From contig JBBIHC010000018.1 in assembly GCA_037447235.1 (NCBI GenBank), forward strand, positions 1-12,448: a DNA stretch of 12,448 bases. Direction: 5' to 3'. The notes under the pieces are model-generated. The model saw only the letters and a program-made list of their open reading frames with translations, did no database searches and was not told the DNA's origin. Below, one piece after another: positions 1-6,496 of the stretch. Origin of the DNA: JAVZJR01 sp037447235. Lineage in GTDB: Archaea; Micrarchaeota; Micrarchaeia; Anstonellales; Bilamarchaeaceae. Both the position numbers and the translations under genes were made by a program. The stretch's first letter is position 1. The number at the start of each line of letters is the position of its first letter.

Positions 1-415
1 CTACGTTATCCTTCCTGTCAAGCAGCCTCCTGTTGAGGTAGTCGCCAATCAGGGTGTTTATCGTGTATGTGCCCTCTGCAACCTGGCCTGGAACGGTAAT
101 TTCCAGTGTTGCTTTCTCGTCTGAAATCGGGCAGGTTCCTGTGCCTGTTCCCTCAGTGCATGTCGCTGTTCCCACAACTTCGCCTTTCAGGTTGACGGTC
201 TTATATGCGCCGGCCATCATCCTGGAAGCTATCAAAGCAGCTCCCACGCCGTCTGATGCCGCTGCATTCTCGCCGACAACCACTTTGGCAACTGGCGCAC
301 CATTCTCGTCAACGAGCTTGGTGTTCCCGTACCAAAGCGCACCGAAGGCCGCGGTGCTTGCCAAAATTGTTGCTCCCGCAACAATGGCACCGATCTTCTT
401 CAGGTTCACTTTCAT
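1..415 (-). CDS. S-layer protein, N-terminal part (runs off the left edge)
   Basis: An open frame of 138 codons starts at an ATG at 415 and is still open at base 2, so the gene is cut by the window edge. The protein begins with a basic stretch (MKVNLKKIG) and a hydrophobic Ala-rich segment to about residue 28, a signal peptide. It continues with LVDENGAPVAKVVVGENAAA and SDGVGAALIAS at residues 34-64. This is the start typical of methanococcal-type S-layer proteins, where the 'LVDxNGxP.. KVVVGxxAAxSDxVAAAxIA' block is conserved; the same block occurs in many DPANN surface proteins (family knowledge). A strong ribosome binding site, GAGGTGA at 426-420, sits 4 nt before the ATG and fixes the start. 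Two Cys (86, 95) flank a Gly/Thr-rich turn. The role is the main surface lattice outside the membrane. Most of the protein is not visible, so the C-terminal half is unknown. Confidence 0.85.
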   Translation of the reverse strand, partial: MKVNLKKIGAIVAGATILASTAAFGALWYGNTKLVDENGAPVAKVVVGENAAASDGVGAALIASRMMAGAYKTVNLKGEVVGTATCTEGTGTGTCPISDEKATLEITVPGQVAEGTYTINTLIGDYLNRRLLDRKDNV

Positions 416-429
416 TCTTTCACCTCAAT

Positions 430-557
430 AGCCGCCTAAAAAGGGCCATATATAACGATTAACGGCGGCTTTTTTTTGCCCTTTCGGGCTTGGCCCCATA
501 AACCCAACGGGAATCTTCCCGATGGGCTTGAGAGAGATATGTCGCAACCTCTCTCAA
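430..557 (-). promoter_or_regulatory. structured 5' leader of the S-layer mRNA, four hairpins
   Basis: In minus-strand order there are four possible stems. First, TTGAGAGAG/CTCTCTCAA, 9 perfect pairs (557-549 with 536-528), with a 12-nt loop. Second, CCCA-CGGGA with TCCCG-TGGG (526-503), with one mismatch and loop AGAT. Third, GCCC-GAAA-GGGC (489-478), a GNRA tetraloop hairpin followed by A8. Fourth, AGCCGCC/GGCGGCT (470-464 with 436-430), whose 3' arm ends 3 nt before the Shine-Dalgarno sequence at 426. The GAAA tetraloop exists only on the minus-strand transcript, which supports this orientation. No known riboswitch class was recognised. It could be an mRNA-stability or translation-control leader, or a separate small RNA. 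Confidence 0.45.
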
Positions 558-581
558 AAATATTCTGACAGAGTGTCTGCC

Positions 582-596
582 GTAATATTTATAAAC
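582..596 (-). promoter_or_regulatory. TATA promoter for the S-layer gene
   Basis: The 15-mer GTAATATTTATAAAC (plus-strand reading) contains the TATA box TTTATAAA at 588-595. The identical 15-mer lies at 11890-11904, immediately upstream of the beta-helix surface protein on the same strand. That supports a real minus-strand promoter here. Placing transcription start 24-28 nt downstream puts it near 564-568, which gives the S-layer mRNA a leader of about 150 nt. A second AT-rich string closer to the gene (TATATA near 448-453) could give a much shorter leader. Confidence 0.6.
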
Positions 597-599
597 ATT

Positions 600-827
600 T
601 CCAAAAACTATAAAATCTAATTTATAAATGACATTTTAAATTAAGACGAACAACGAACAGGATATTCGTTATCCATCGTAATTCACCGCTTCGGTGGCGC
701 GCTGCCATAACCAAAATGATTATTGCCGGGTAAGCACATAACCATATATAGTATACAAATATAATAAATACAACTGCTGCATTTTGCCAGGTGTCATTTT
801 TTTAAATAGTTGCGCGAAAGTAGCATC
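600..827 (+). promoter_or_regulatory. intergenic promoter region upstream of the agmatinase-family gene
   Basis: This stretch has no gene. TATA-like strings on the plus strand are TTTATAAA at 621-628, CATATATAG near 743-751 and TTTAAATA at 801-808. The last lies about 24 nt before the ATG at 828 and no Shine-Dalgarno sequence precedes that ATG, so the main transcript is probably leaderless. Between the first two boxes are small inverted repeats: AACGAA/TTCGTT at 652-670, CACCG-CTT-CGGTG at 684-696 and TGGC/GCCA at 695-707. A direct repeat CATAACCA occurs at 706-713 and 737-744. A short RNA starting near 650 is possible, but no family was recognised. Confidence 0.5.
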
Positions 828-1694
828 ATGCAGGAAAAACTACCTTTCAATTTTGGCGGGTTAGGCAGGGAATATTGCGAATACGAGAAGTCAGCAATAG
901 TGATACAGCCGATTCCGTTTGACAGGACAAGCACGTGGGGAAAAGGCGCTGACAAAGGGCCGAATGCGATAATAGACGCATCGCGGAATATGGAACTCTA
1001 CGACATTGAGACGGACAGCGAGGTTTACGAAAAAGGGATTTTCACAGCCAAGCCGCTCAGCGCGAAAACGCCGGAGAAGCTCGCAGGCATAACAGCAAAA
1101 AAAACAGAAGAATGTCTGCGGGACGGAAAATTCGTCGTCTCGCTTGGCGGCGAGCATTCGGTCTCGATAGGGCCGATGAAAGCGCACGCTGAAAGTTTTG
1201 GCGGCATCAGCATTCTTCATCTTGATGCGCACAGCGACCGAAGGGATTCCTACCTTGGCAGCAAATACAATCACGCGTGCGTCATCGCGAGAGCGCAGGA
1301 GTTTTGCGACAGCATTGTCTCGGTAGGCATAAGAAGCATGGATTCAAGCGAGCGCGAAAAGGCGGCGAAGGACACGATGATATACGCGCATGAAATTGAC
1401 AGTTCAAAAGCATGGATAGACAAAGCGGTCGAGAAGCTCAGAAAAGATGTCTACATAACGATAGACCTTGATGTTTTTGACAGCGGAATAATGCCTTCAA
1501 CAGGCACGCCTGAGCCGGGCGGGCTTGGCTGGCACGAGGTAAACAGCCTGATAAAAAAAGTCGCTGCTGAAAAAAACATAATCGGCTTTGATATTGTTGA
1601 GCTTGCCCCGGACAAAAACAACAGGGCGCCGGATTTTCTTGCGGCAAAGCTTGTTTACCGCCTGCTGAGCGAAAAATTTTCAAGAGGTTTTTAA
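828..1694 (+). CDS. speB: agmatinase / ureohydrolase-family protein
   Basis: A 288-residue protein of the ureohydrolase (arginase/agmatinase/formiminoglutamase) fold, which hydrolyses a guanidino group at a binuclear Mn centre. In archaea the usual assignment is agmatine to putrescine plus urea. The metal-binding blocks are all present and in order. GGEHS is at 107-111 with His110, DAHSD at 133-137, the His of NHACV at 149, and TIDLDVFD at 211-218 with Asp213 and Asp215. The family block GTPEPGGL follows. Length is normal. I chose ATG 828 over the TTG at 810 because the homologous region starts here and TTTAAATA at 801-808 is correctly spaced for a leaderless start. DUF2070 follows after 22 nt, so the two are probably cotranscribed. 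Substrate choice among agmatine, arginine and other guanidines cannot be read from motifs alone. Confidence 0.88.
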   Translation: MQEKLPFNFGGLGREYCEYEKSAIVIQPIPFDRTSTWGKGADKGPNAIIDASRNMELYDIETDSEVYEKGIFTAKPLSAKTPEKLAGITAKKTEECLRDGKFVVSLGGEHSVSIGPMKAHAESFGGISILHLDAHSDRRDSYLGSKYNHACVIARAQEFCDSIVSVGIRSMDSSEREKAAKDTMIYAHEIDSSKAWIDKAVEKLRKDVYITIDLDVFDSGIMPSTGTPEPGGLGWHEVNSLIKKVAAEKNIIGFDIVELAPDKNNRAPDFLAAKLVYRLLSEKFSRGF

Positions 1695-1716
1695 AACCAG
1701 CAGGAGAATACGGAGT

Positions 1717-3489
1717 ATGGACGGAAAGGGCGCGGAGGGAAGCAAAAGCCTGAAGCGGGCAGTCAGCCTCACGAATTATTTTTTCTCGCTTCCGTCAATA
1801 CCCGCGCTAATCGCAACATCGCTGGCGATAGCGCTGCTGTTCGGCCTGGCAGTGAATCTTCCGCCAGGGGAAGATTTTGTCCTGAAGGCGGTTGAAGACG
1901 GCTTTTTCCTGCTTCTGGCCCCGGCGATAGCGACAGTCGCCGCAGTCAAGGCATTGATAAGAAGAATGCCGCTGAAAAACATAATTGCAACCGCGGCCGC
2001 CGGAGAGTTCATCTATGCGATAGTCTATGTCATCTCGCTTTTTGTGCTGGAAAGGAATCTTTTTTACGGGCAGATGATAATATTCATCGGCTCGGCTTTT
2101 GTCTTTCTGCTGTGGTACCTCATAGGCAGGCTGATCTTCATACTGAAATACCGCTCGCTGCTCTTTGCGGTATTGCAGTTGTTTTTGTACATGTTCTTCC
2201 TGTTTGAGTTCAAGGCATCAGCATATTTCAGCGCTGAGCCGATGCTCAACCTTATGATAAAGGGATATCTCGCATCGTTCATCCTTCTTGCGTCCGTGTA
2301 TGTTCTTTTCGCGGTCATAAACGCGCCGATGAAAAAAACCTTCGGCTACGGCAGCACCGACGTTTTCGCGCTTTTTGTCAGCCAGTGGATATACAAGAAA
2401 AACGACCTTGAAACCGCGTTTGAAAAGATAGGGGAAACAGCGAAAACGCTTGTGGGGGTGGTCTGCTTCAAAAGAAGAAAGGATGTTGTTTTTTTCATCG
2501 TCCCTTACATCCATTTCGGGCCCTTTGGAAATCTGGGCGGCAGCGAGTTTTCCTCGCTGATTGCTGACGAGGTAAGAAAAATGTACGGCGCTGAATCGCT
2601 TGTTTTCCACGGAACATCAACGCACGACCTCAACCCGACATCGCGCTCGGAGCTTGAAAAAATAACCGGCGCGATAAAGGGTATAGTAAAAAGGGCCGAG
2701 TATGGGTGCGGCACCGTGGGCCTGCGCTTCGGGCAGGCTGGCGAATGCAAAGCCGATGTGCTGTTTTTTGGCGATGACGCATTCATCGGAGTGACGCGGG
2801 CGCCTTATCTTACCGAAGACATAAATTTCGGGCTTGGCCTGTCGATGATTCTTGCAGCGGAAAAGAAAGTGGAAAATGCGATAGTGGCAGACCAGCACAA
2901 TGCCGAGCTTGGCGAAGTGACGAGCTTTGAGCCCGGAAGCGAAATCGGGTACAGATACATCAAAGCGGTTGAGGAAGCGGTATCGGAAAAACCGAAACAG
3001 CAAAAACTGAAAATCGGGATTTCAGCAAGGCGCACCACTGCGAATGCGGTCGGCAAAGCCGGAATAAAGGTTGCCGCGCTTTCATCAGAACCGCCGTATA
3101 TGCTAATCGTGATTGATTCAAACGGGATAACCCCGGAGTTCAGGGAGAAGATAGAGAAGACGATAATGGGGCGCTACGGCCATAAGGCAGGAGTATTCAC
3201 AACTGACACGCACGAGACAAACACCGTTCGCGGCGTGCTTAATCCGGCAAGAGACGAAAGCATACTGCTGGACGACATCATCGCTGCGGCAGGGGAAGCG
3301 ATAAAGGACTTGCAGGAAGCAAAAGTTTTTGTTGGTAAGGAATGGTTTGAGATAAACACCATAGGCGCAAAGCATTCAATAGAGATAGTGAGCACGATAA
3401 ATTCCATTGTCGCCGTTGCCAGGATAATGACGCCACTTGCGCTGATTGGGGCGGTAGTCGCGATATTGGCAGTCTTCTCAAGAATATAG
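1717..3489 (+). CDS. DUF2070 family archaeal membrane protein
   Basis: A 590-residue protein with about six hydrophobic segments in the first 200 residues (near 28-47, 62-82, 90-110, 118-142, 147-165, 183-202). A large soluble region (about 205-555) and one more membrane segment at 565-588 follow. The soluble part carries the blocks expected of archaeal DUF2070 (COG3356): YIHFGPFGNLGGSEF (264-278), FHGTSTHDLNPTS (297-309), ADQHNAE (391-397) and TTDTHETN (495-502). The repeated His/Asp motifs look like a metal-binding active site, but no activity is established that I know of. Start choice is supported by AGGAG at 1702-1706, 10 nt before the ATG. It directly follows the agmatinase-family gene, a likely operon. 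Downstream, only weak T runs (3497-3513) separate it from the convergent gene ending at 3519. Confidence 0.85.
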   Translation: MDGKGAEGSKSLKRAVSLTNYFFSLPSIPALIATSLAIALLFGLAVNLPPGEDFVLKAVEDGFFLLLAPAIATVAAVKALIRRMPLKNIIATAAAGEFIYAIVYVISLFVLERNLFYGQMIIFIGSAFVFLLWYLIGRLIFILKYRSLLFAVLQLFLYMFFLFEFKASAYFSAEPMLNLMIKGYLASFILLASVYVLFAVINAPMKKTFGYGSTDVFALFVSQWIYKKNDLETAFEKIGETAKTLVGVVCFKRRKDVVFFIVPYIHFGPFGNLGGSEFSSLIADEVRKMYGAESLVFHGTSTHDLNPTSRSELEKITGAIKGIVKRAEYGCGTVGLRFGQAGECKADVLFFGDDAFIGVTRAPYLTEDINFGLGLSMILAAEKKVENAIVADQHNAELGEVTSFEPGSEIGYRYIKAVEEAVSEKPKQQKLKIGISARRTTANAVGKAGIKVAALSSEPPYMLIVIDSNGITPEFREKIEKTIMGRYGHKAGVFTTDTHETNTVRGVLNPARDESILLDDIIAAAGEAIKDLQEAKVFVGKEWFEINTIGAKHSIEIVSTINSIVAVARIMTPLALIGAVVAILAVFSRI

Positions 3490-3518
3490 CGCGGCTCTTT
3501 TCTGTTAACTGATTTTTG

Positions 3519-3980
3519 CTACTCGAACTTCGTTTTTGAGATTTTTAGGAACACCGGCTCGCCTTCGCTTAAAAACGCGAGAACCGCCTCTTTCCTCAGC
3601 CTGCCAGCGAACTCGGCAAATTCCTGAAGACCCTTCGGGCCCATCTTCGCCTCGGCGATTTTCATTATACAGAATGTCCTGTCCTCGCCCGGCCTGAAGC
3701 CTTTTCTGTAGACCCGCAGGATTTCGGAGTCAAAACTCGGCTTTGCGATATAGCCGTTTTCCCTCAGATGCTGCAAAACAGCATACCGCTCCTGCGCATG
3801 CTTTCCGGCACTCTTCAAAATTTTTTTTTCATCGCCTTCTATCACGCGCAGTTTCGCGAAAAAGGCAGCCTCAAGCGGATGAAGAAACGTCTTTTCGCCT
3901 TCCTCAATGCCGCCGCCAAGGCTGCGCAGCTTCAATCTTGTCTGCTCATCGGTGATTACAATCGGCTTCCCCTCTTTCAT
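3519..3980 (-). CDS. tRNA-intron endonuclease-like protein, probable structural (non-catalytic) subunit
   Basis: A 153-residue protein matching the EndA pattern. The N-terminal part has the 'LHPLEAAFF' block (33-41), resembling the family's LsxxEAlyL. The C-terminal part has RYAVLQHLRENGYIAKP (65-81), then RVYRKG (89-94), and RLRKEAVLAFL near the end (127-137). Catalytic residues in archaeal EndA are Tyr, His and Lys, with the His 10 residues after the Tyr. Here Tyr91 and Lys130 are present, but position 101 is Arg and no His occurs between 72 and the C-terminus. It therefore looks like the structural partner of a heteromeric splicing endonuclease; the catalytic subunit is not in this window. 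It may have its own promoter (TATAAAATTAAA read on the minus strand, 4016-4005), giving a leaderless or nearly leaderless mRNA. The family call rests on pattern, not search. Confidence 0.6.
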   Translation of the reverse strand: MKEGKPIVITDEQTRLKLRSLGGGIEEGEKTFLHPLEAAFFAKLRVIEGDEKKILKSAGKHAQERYAVLQHLRENGYIAKPSFDSEILRVYRKGFRPGEDRTFCIMKIAEAKMGPKGLQEFAEFAGRLRKEAVLAFLSEGEPVFLKISKTKFE

Positions 3981-4004
3981 GGAATAGGATATAAAGGGAA
4001 CGAT

Positions 4005-4016
4005 TTTAATTTTATA
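4005..4016 (-). promoter_or_regulatory. TATA box for the EndA-like gene
   Basis: TATAAAATTAAA on the minus strand lies 25-36 nt before the ATG at 3980. No Shine-Dalgarno sequence is visible before that ATG, consistent with a leaderless or almost leaderless transcript. A second AT string (TTTATATCC near 3996-3986) is too close to the start codon to serve it. Confidence 0.45.
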
Positions 4017-4036
4017 CCTTGCCTATGCGCACCTGC

Positions 4037-4543
4037 CTATTTGCAGTCGCGCCTTATGAGGCTCTCCAGATATTCGATCTCCGGGCAGTGCACGGTTATC
4101 TTTGCCCTAAGCACCGAATCGAATGAATCATTTTCCACGCAATTATGCTCGCCATACCGCGCGAGCGATTTTATCATCTCAAGCTCTTTTCTGAATTTTT
4201 CGCAGCTCCTTTTGTTGATGGAGAGATGCAGCTGCTCCAGTTCTTTTTTGTACAAATCGCGTTTCATCAATTGCATCCTGTTTTCCAGCTCGTCGGTTTT
4301 TTGCTTTGCTTTTTCAACTTTTTGCTTTGCCGCCTCCACCCTCTGCTCCAATGAGGCAAGCCTAAGTTCCTCTGGCGAATTGCACACGTATTTTGAAGCA
4401 TTAACAGGCGCTGTAGCACAGCCCTCGACAAGCAGGAGCAGCCCGAGCGCTGCGGCGAGACTCCCGGGGTTTTTCCGGTTGCCGGAGCCGGCGCATTCCT
4501 TGCTGTTTTCCTGCGCAGCGCGTCTTTTAAGGAATTTCATCAT
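4037..4543 (-). CDS. small membrane-anchored coiled-coil protein, function unknown
   Basis: A 168-residue protein that I do not recognise. A basic N-terminus (KFLKRR) is followed by a hydrophobic segment at about 28-41 that ends in VEGCATAP. This resembles a lipoprotein or signal-peptidase region, but Glu at -2 is atypical for a lipobox. Residues 58-125 are rich in Glu, Lys, Leu and Gln with heptad character, a likely coiled coil. Seven cysteines occur (17, 42, 54, 114, 135, 153, 167); six of them would be exported and could form disulphides. The start is ATG 4543, or the adjacent ATG 4540. It lies 21 nt behind the PLD-family gene, so it is probably the last gene of that envelope cluster. TTTTAAAG (4569-4562) could add an internal promoter. 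Confidence 0.6.
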   Translation of the reverse strand: MMKFLKRRAAQENSKECAGSGNRKNPGSLAAALGLLLLVEGCATAPVNASKYVCNSPEELRLASLEQRVEAAKQKVEKAKQKTDELENRMQLMKRDLYKKELEQLHLSINKRSCEKFRKELEMIKSLARYGEHNCVENDSFDSVLRAKITVHCPEIEYLESLIRRDCK

Positions 4544-4564
4544 ATTATTATATAAACAAACACT

Positions 4565-5128
4565 TTAAAATTCTTGCGCGAGCGCCCAGTCGTCCTCAAA
4601 AACCTGCCTGAATGCCTCTACGGCCGCCGGGCTTTTTTCAACAATCACGGACGCTTCCCGGTTAAGGGTAAGCGCGCTGTTGCTGAAATTGTGCGAGCCG
4701 ACAAGAACGTGTTTGCCATCCACTATCATGAATTTGGAATGCGTCAGCTTGAAAACGTCCGATGCCCAGCGCACATCAACGCCATAATCCTTCAAAGCTC
4801 CAAACGACCCGCTGTTTTCGCCGCCTATGACATTTCTTTCTAGTATTACCCGGACCTTCACGCCGCGGTCGTGCGCCCTCTTGAGCGCTTCAACAACATC
4901 AGCAGAAGTAAGGACATACATCTCGATATCTATCGTTTTTTCGGCGTTGTCTATAAGCCCGATTATGGTGTTTTGGGCGTAAGGCGAAAAGACAGGGATT
5001 ATCGTTGGCGAGAAAAAAAGCGTTGATGCGAGCGAATGAAGGATGATGCCGAGCAAAAGTCCCAAGAATACCAAAACAAGGTCGCGGACAACCGGATTTC
5101 CTGCCATCCGCTTAACCGCCCAGCCCAT
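4565..5128 (-). CDS. membrane-anchored phospholipase-D-family nuclease (single HKD motif)
   Basis: A 187-residue protein with a positively charged N-terminus, one membrane segment (about 15-35) and a PLD-like domain. The catalytic motif is complete: His130-x-Lys132-x4-Asp137-x6-Gly-Ser-x-Asn147, reading HSKFMIVDGKHVLVGSHNFS, followed by NREAS with Glu158. One HKD motif per chain is typical of the Nuc/BfiI-type endonucleases, which work as dimers (family knowledge). The basic N-terminus before the membrane segment predicts the nuclease domain outside the cell. I chose ATG 5128 because GGTGA stands 2 nt before it. An upstream TTG at 5167 would add 13 residues without a clear binding site. It lies 57 nt behind the SIMPL gene and 21 nt ahead of the coiled-coil gene. 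Substrate (DNA, RNA or lipid) is not determined. Confidence 0.82.
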   Translation of the reverse strand: MGWAVKRMAGNPVVRDLVLVFLGLLLGIILHSLASTLFFSPTIIPVFSPYAQNTIIGLIDNAEKTIDIEMYVLTSADVVEALKRAHDRGVKVRVILERNVIGGENSGSFGALKDYGVDVRWASDVFKLTHSKFMIVDGKHVLVGSHNFSNSALTLNREASVIVEKSPAAVEAFRQVFEDDWALAQEF

Positions 5129-5185
5129 TTTCACCACGCAGCCGAAAACAAAACCGCTGAAAAACAAAAGAAAAGAACAAAAAAA

Positions 5186-5992
5186 TCATTTTATTTCAAA
5201 AAGCGCGGACACTGAAACGCTTACGTCTATCGTCCCGCTTTCAAAAGCCGTGGCAGGCATCTCCGCCGCCTCTGATGCAGCCATGCTTTTGTACAATACG
5301 GGCGAGTAGGAATAGGATTCAGAGATTGACAGGGGCTTTGTCACGCTTGCGCCAACTCCGCCGGCAATCGCTTCCGCCTTCTTTTTCGCCTCTGCTGCCG
5401 CGCTTGCAAGCAGCCTCGCAGAAACATCCCTTCTTGTCTCCGGCTTCAGGCCGAAGGAAACGCTCTGCACATTGCCTCCGGCGCCTGCGATCAGGTCTAC
5501 CGCTTCGCCGCTTTTTTCGAAGTCGTACATTTCAAGCGAGAAGGAATGCGATGCCACATATCCTGCATCCACATATGTCCAGTAGCAGTCGGATTTTCCG
5601 CTTTCATTGGAGCATATGTAATGGCTCTCGCGCTTGACATCAACCGAATATGAGAGCGTCCTTATGTTTTTTTCATCAATGCCGAGCGCTTTCAGCGCGG
5701 AGTTTACCGCGCCTGCGATTTCCGCATTCTTCTGCTGTGCCTCTTTTGCCGTTGCCCCTTCTGTTTCAACTGCGTAATATACGGTCAGCATATCCGGGCT
5801 GACCTTCTCGTTCGCGCTTCCGCTGGTTGATATCGTGTTATGCTCCACCCCGGTCCAGTTGGCTGCCAGGTATATGGACGGCGTCTCAGCGGCTTTTGCA
5901 GTTGAAAGAAGATAGAAACCGCCGAAAAGCACTGCGAGCACGACAAGCGCAAAAAGCCTGTCGCCATTGCCGCACAATAAACATTCTTTCAT
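5186..5992 (-). CDS. secreted or membrane-anchored SIMPL-domain protein (DUF541)
   Basis: A 268-residue protein with an N-terminal hydrophobic segment (about 12-30) ending in STAKAAE, a signal peptide or anchor, and a SIMPL/DUF541 domain from about 52 to the end. Family marks visible are the 'ISTSGSANEKVSPDMLTVYYAVETEGATAKEA' type opening (53-84), LGIDEKNIRTLSYSV (107-121) and the C-terminal 'ARLLASAAAEAKKKAEAIAG' type helix followed by ISESYSYSP. SIMPL proteins occur across archaea and bacteria as periplasmic or surface proteins of uncertain role. Start: ATG 5992 with AAGGTGG at 6003-5997, 4 nt upstream. The TATA box TTTATAAA at 6041-6048 would give a leader of about 25 nt. It is first in a cluster of three exported proteins. 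Confidence 0.85.
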   Translation of the reverse strand: MKECLLCGNGDRLFALVVLAVLFGGFYLLSTAKAAETPSIYLAANWTGVEHNTISTSGSANEKVSPDMLTVYYAVETEGATAKEAQQKNAEIAGAVNSALKALGIDEKNIRTLSYSVDVKRESHYICSNESGKSDCYWTYVDAGYVASHSFSLEMYDFEKSGEAVDLIAGAGGNVQSVSFGLKPETRRDVSARLLASAAAEAKKKAEAIAGGVGASVTKPLSISESYSYSPVLYKSMAASEAAEMPATAFESGTIDVSVSVSALFEIK

Positions 5993-6345
5993 AAAACCAC
6001 CTTTTTCTGCATCTGGCTATTGCGTGATACGAAGAATAAGTTTATAAAACGCATATTTATGGAGCGCACGCAGGCTAAAAAACAGGGGTAAACTTTTTTC
6101 TTGCGGTATTTGGGTGCTTTTTCTGCTCCGCATTCTGCTGTTCGCCAGAAGCCCTCTCTTCCGCCGTCATCTTTTGGTTTTTCCTTCAGCAGGATGTAAT
6201 TTTGAAGAGCTAGCAGTTTTTGCGCCTTCAGAACATTTTTCCTTCCGGAGACTGCCACCACGAACGGCGACAGCAATTTAACATCCTTTTCTGCCATAGA
6301 GCGGGTTTCTAATCTTAACTGTCCGGAAGATTTTTTGCTTCCCAT
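5989..6345 (-). CDS. doubtful small ORF, hypothetical protein
   Basis: 118 codons with no recognised family. The first 80 residues are basic and plausible as protein (KDVKLLSPFVVAVSGRKNVL at 21-40), while the last third is irregular. For: its stop overlaps the SIMPL start as ATGA, which suggests translational coupling, and no other gene fills this stretch. Against: the SIMPL promoter and Shine-Dalgarno sequence lie inside it, and there is only a weak GGGGGAAG before its ATG. A later ATG at 6297 is possible. A TATA-like TTTAAAAAA at 6401-6409 could serve it. If unreal, 6004-6345 is non-coding. Confidence 0.35.
   Translation of the reverse strand: MGSKKSSGQLRLETRSMAEKDVKLLSPFVVAVSGRKNVLKAQKLLALQNYILLKEKPKDDGGREGFWRTAECGAEKAPKYRKKKVYPCFLACVRSINMRFINLFFVSRNSQMQKKVVL
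6041..6048 (-). promoter_or_regulatory. TATA box for the SIMPL/PLD cluster
   Basis: TTTATAAA, the same 8-mer used in front of the S-layer and beta-helix genes, lies about 50 nt before the ATG at 5992. The expected transcription start is near 6019. It lies inside the doubtful ORF 5989-6345, which argues that the 3' part of that ORF is really promoter DNA. Confidence 0.55.
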
Positions 6346-6360
6346 GCTCTAACTTCCCCC

Positions 6361-6373
6361 AACATGATATGTT
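6361..6373. repeat. inverted repeat AACAT-gat-ATGTT, possible operator
   Basis: Two perfect 5-bp arms are separated by 3 bp, in the gap between the doubtful leftward ORF (start 6345) and the rightward stalk operon (TATA at 6426). The position just downstream of a minus-strand TATA-like string at 6401-6409 would suit a repressor site. It could equally be chance in AT-rich DNA. Confidence 0.25.
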
Positions 6374-6425
6374 GTTATTAATGTAAATAAATAGAAATAA
6401 TTTAAAAAATATGCGAAACATCAGA

Positions 6426-6496
6426 TTTAAAAAACAAATTGTACAGATAAGCAATTCACCCGCAGGTACTACGTATTGCGTAGGAGGGTTTTCATT
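6426..6496 (+). promoter_or_regulatory. promoter and leader of the rpl1-rpl10-rpl12 operon
   Basis: TATA-like TTTAAAAA at 6426-6433 predicts transcription start near 6455 and a leader of about 40 nt. The leader carries a small hairpin, CTACG-tattg-CGTAG (6469-6483), whose 3' arm touches the Shine-Dalgarno AGGAGGG (6482-6488). The sequence CACCC at 6457-6461 could also pair with GGGT in that site. In archaea L1 often represses its own mRNA by binding a mimic of its 23S rRNA site. Whether this hairpin is that site cannot be decided by eye. Confidence 0.5.

Noticed and set aside
54..462. Plus-strand open frames opposite the S-layer gene
   Set aside because: They are antisense shadows. The minus-strand frame has a signal peptide, a family motif and a strong Shine-Dalgarno sequence.
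464..477. Plus-strand hairpin arm followed by T8, looking like a bacterial-type terminator
   Set aside because: No plus-strand gene precedes it. The same inverted repeat is better explained as part of the minus-strand S-layer leader.
810..827. Upstream TTG start for the agmatinase-family gene
   Set aside because: It overlaps the region directly after the TATA box, where transcription would not yet have begun. The added residues have no family likeness.
3743..4568. Plus-strand open frame of up to 266 codons opposite the EndA-like and coiled-coil genes
   Set aside because: The minus-strand proteins carry recognisable features and promoters. The plus frame spans the intergenic gap and is Ser/Phe-rich, as antisense frames are.
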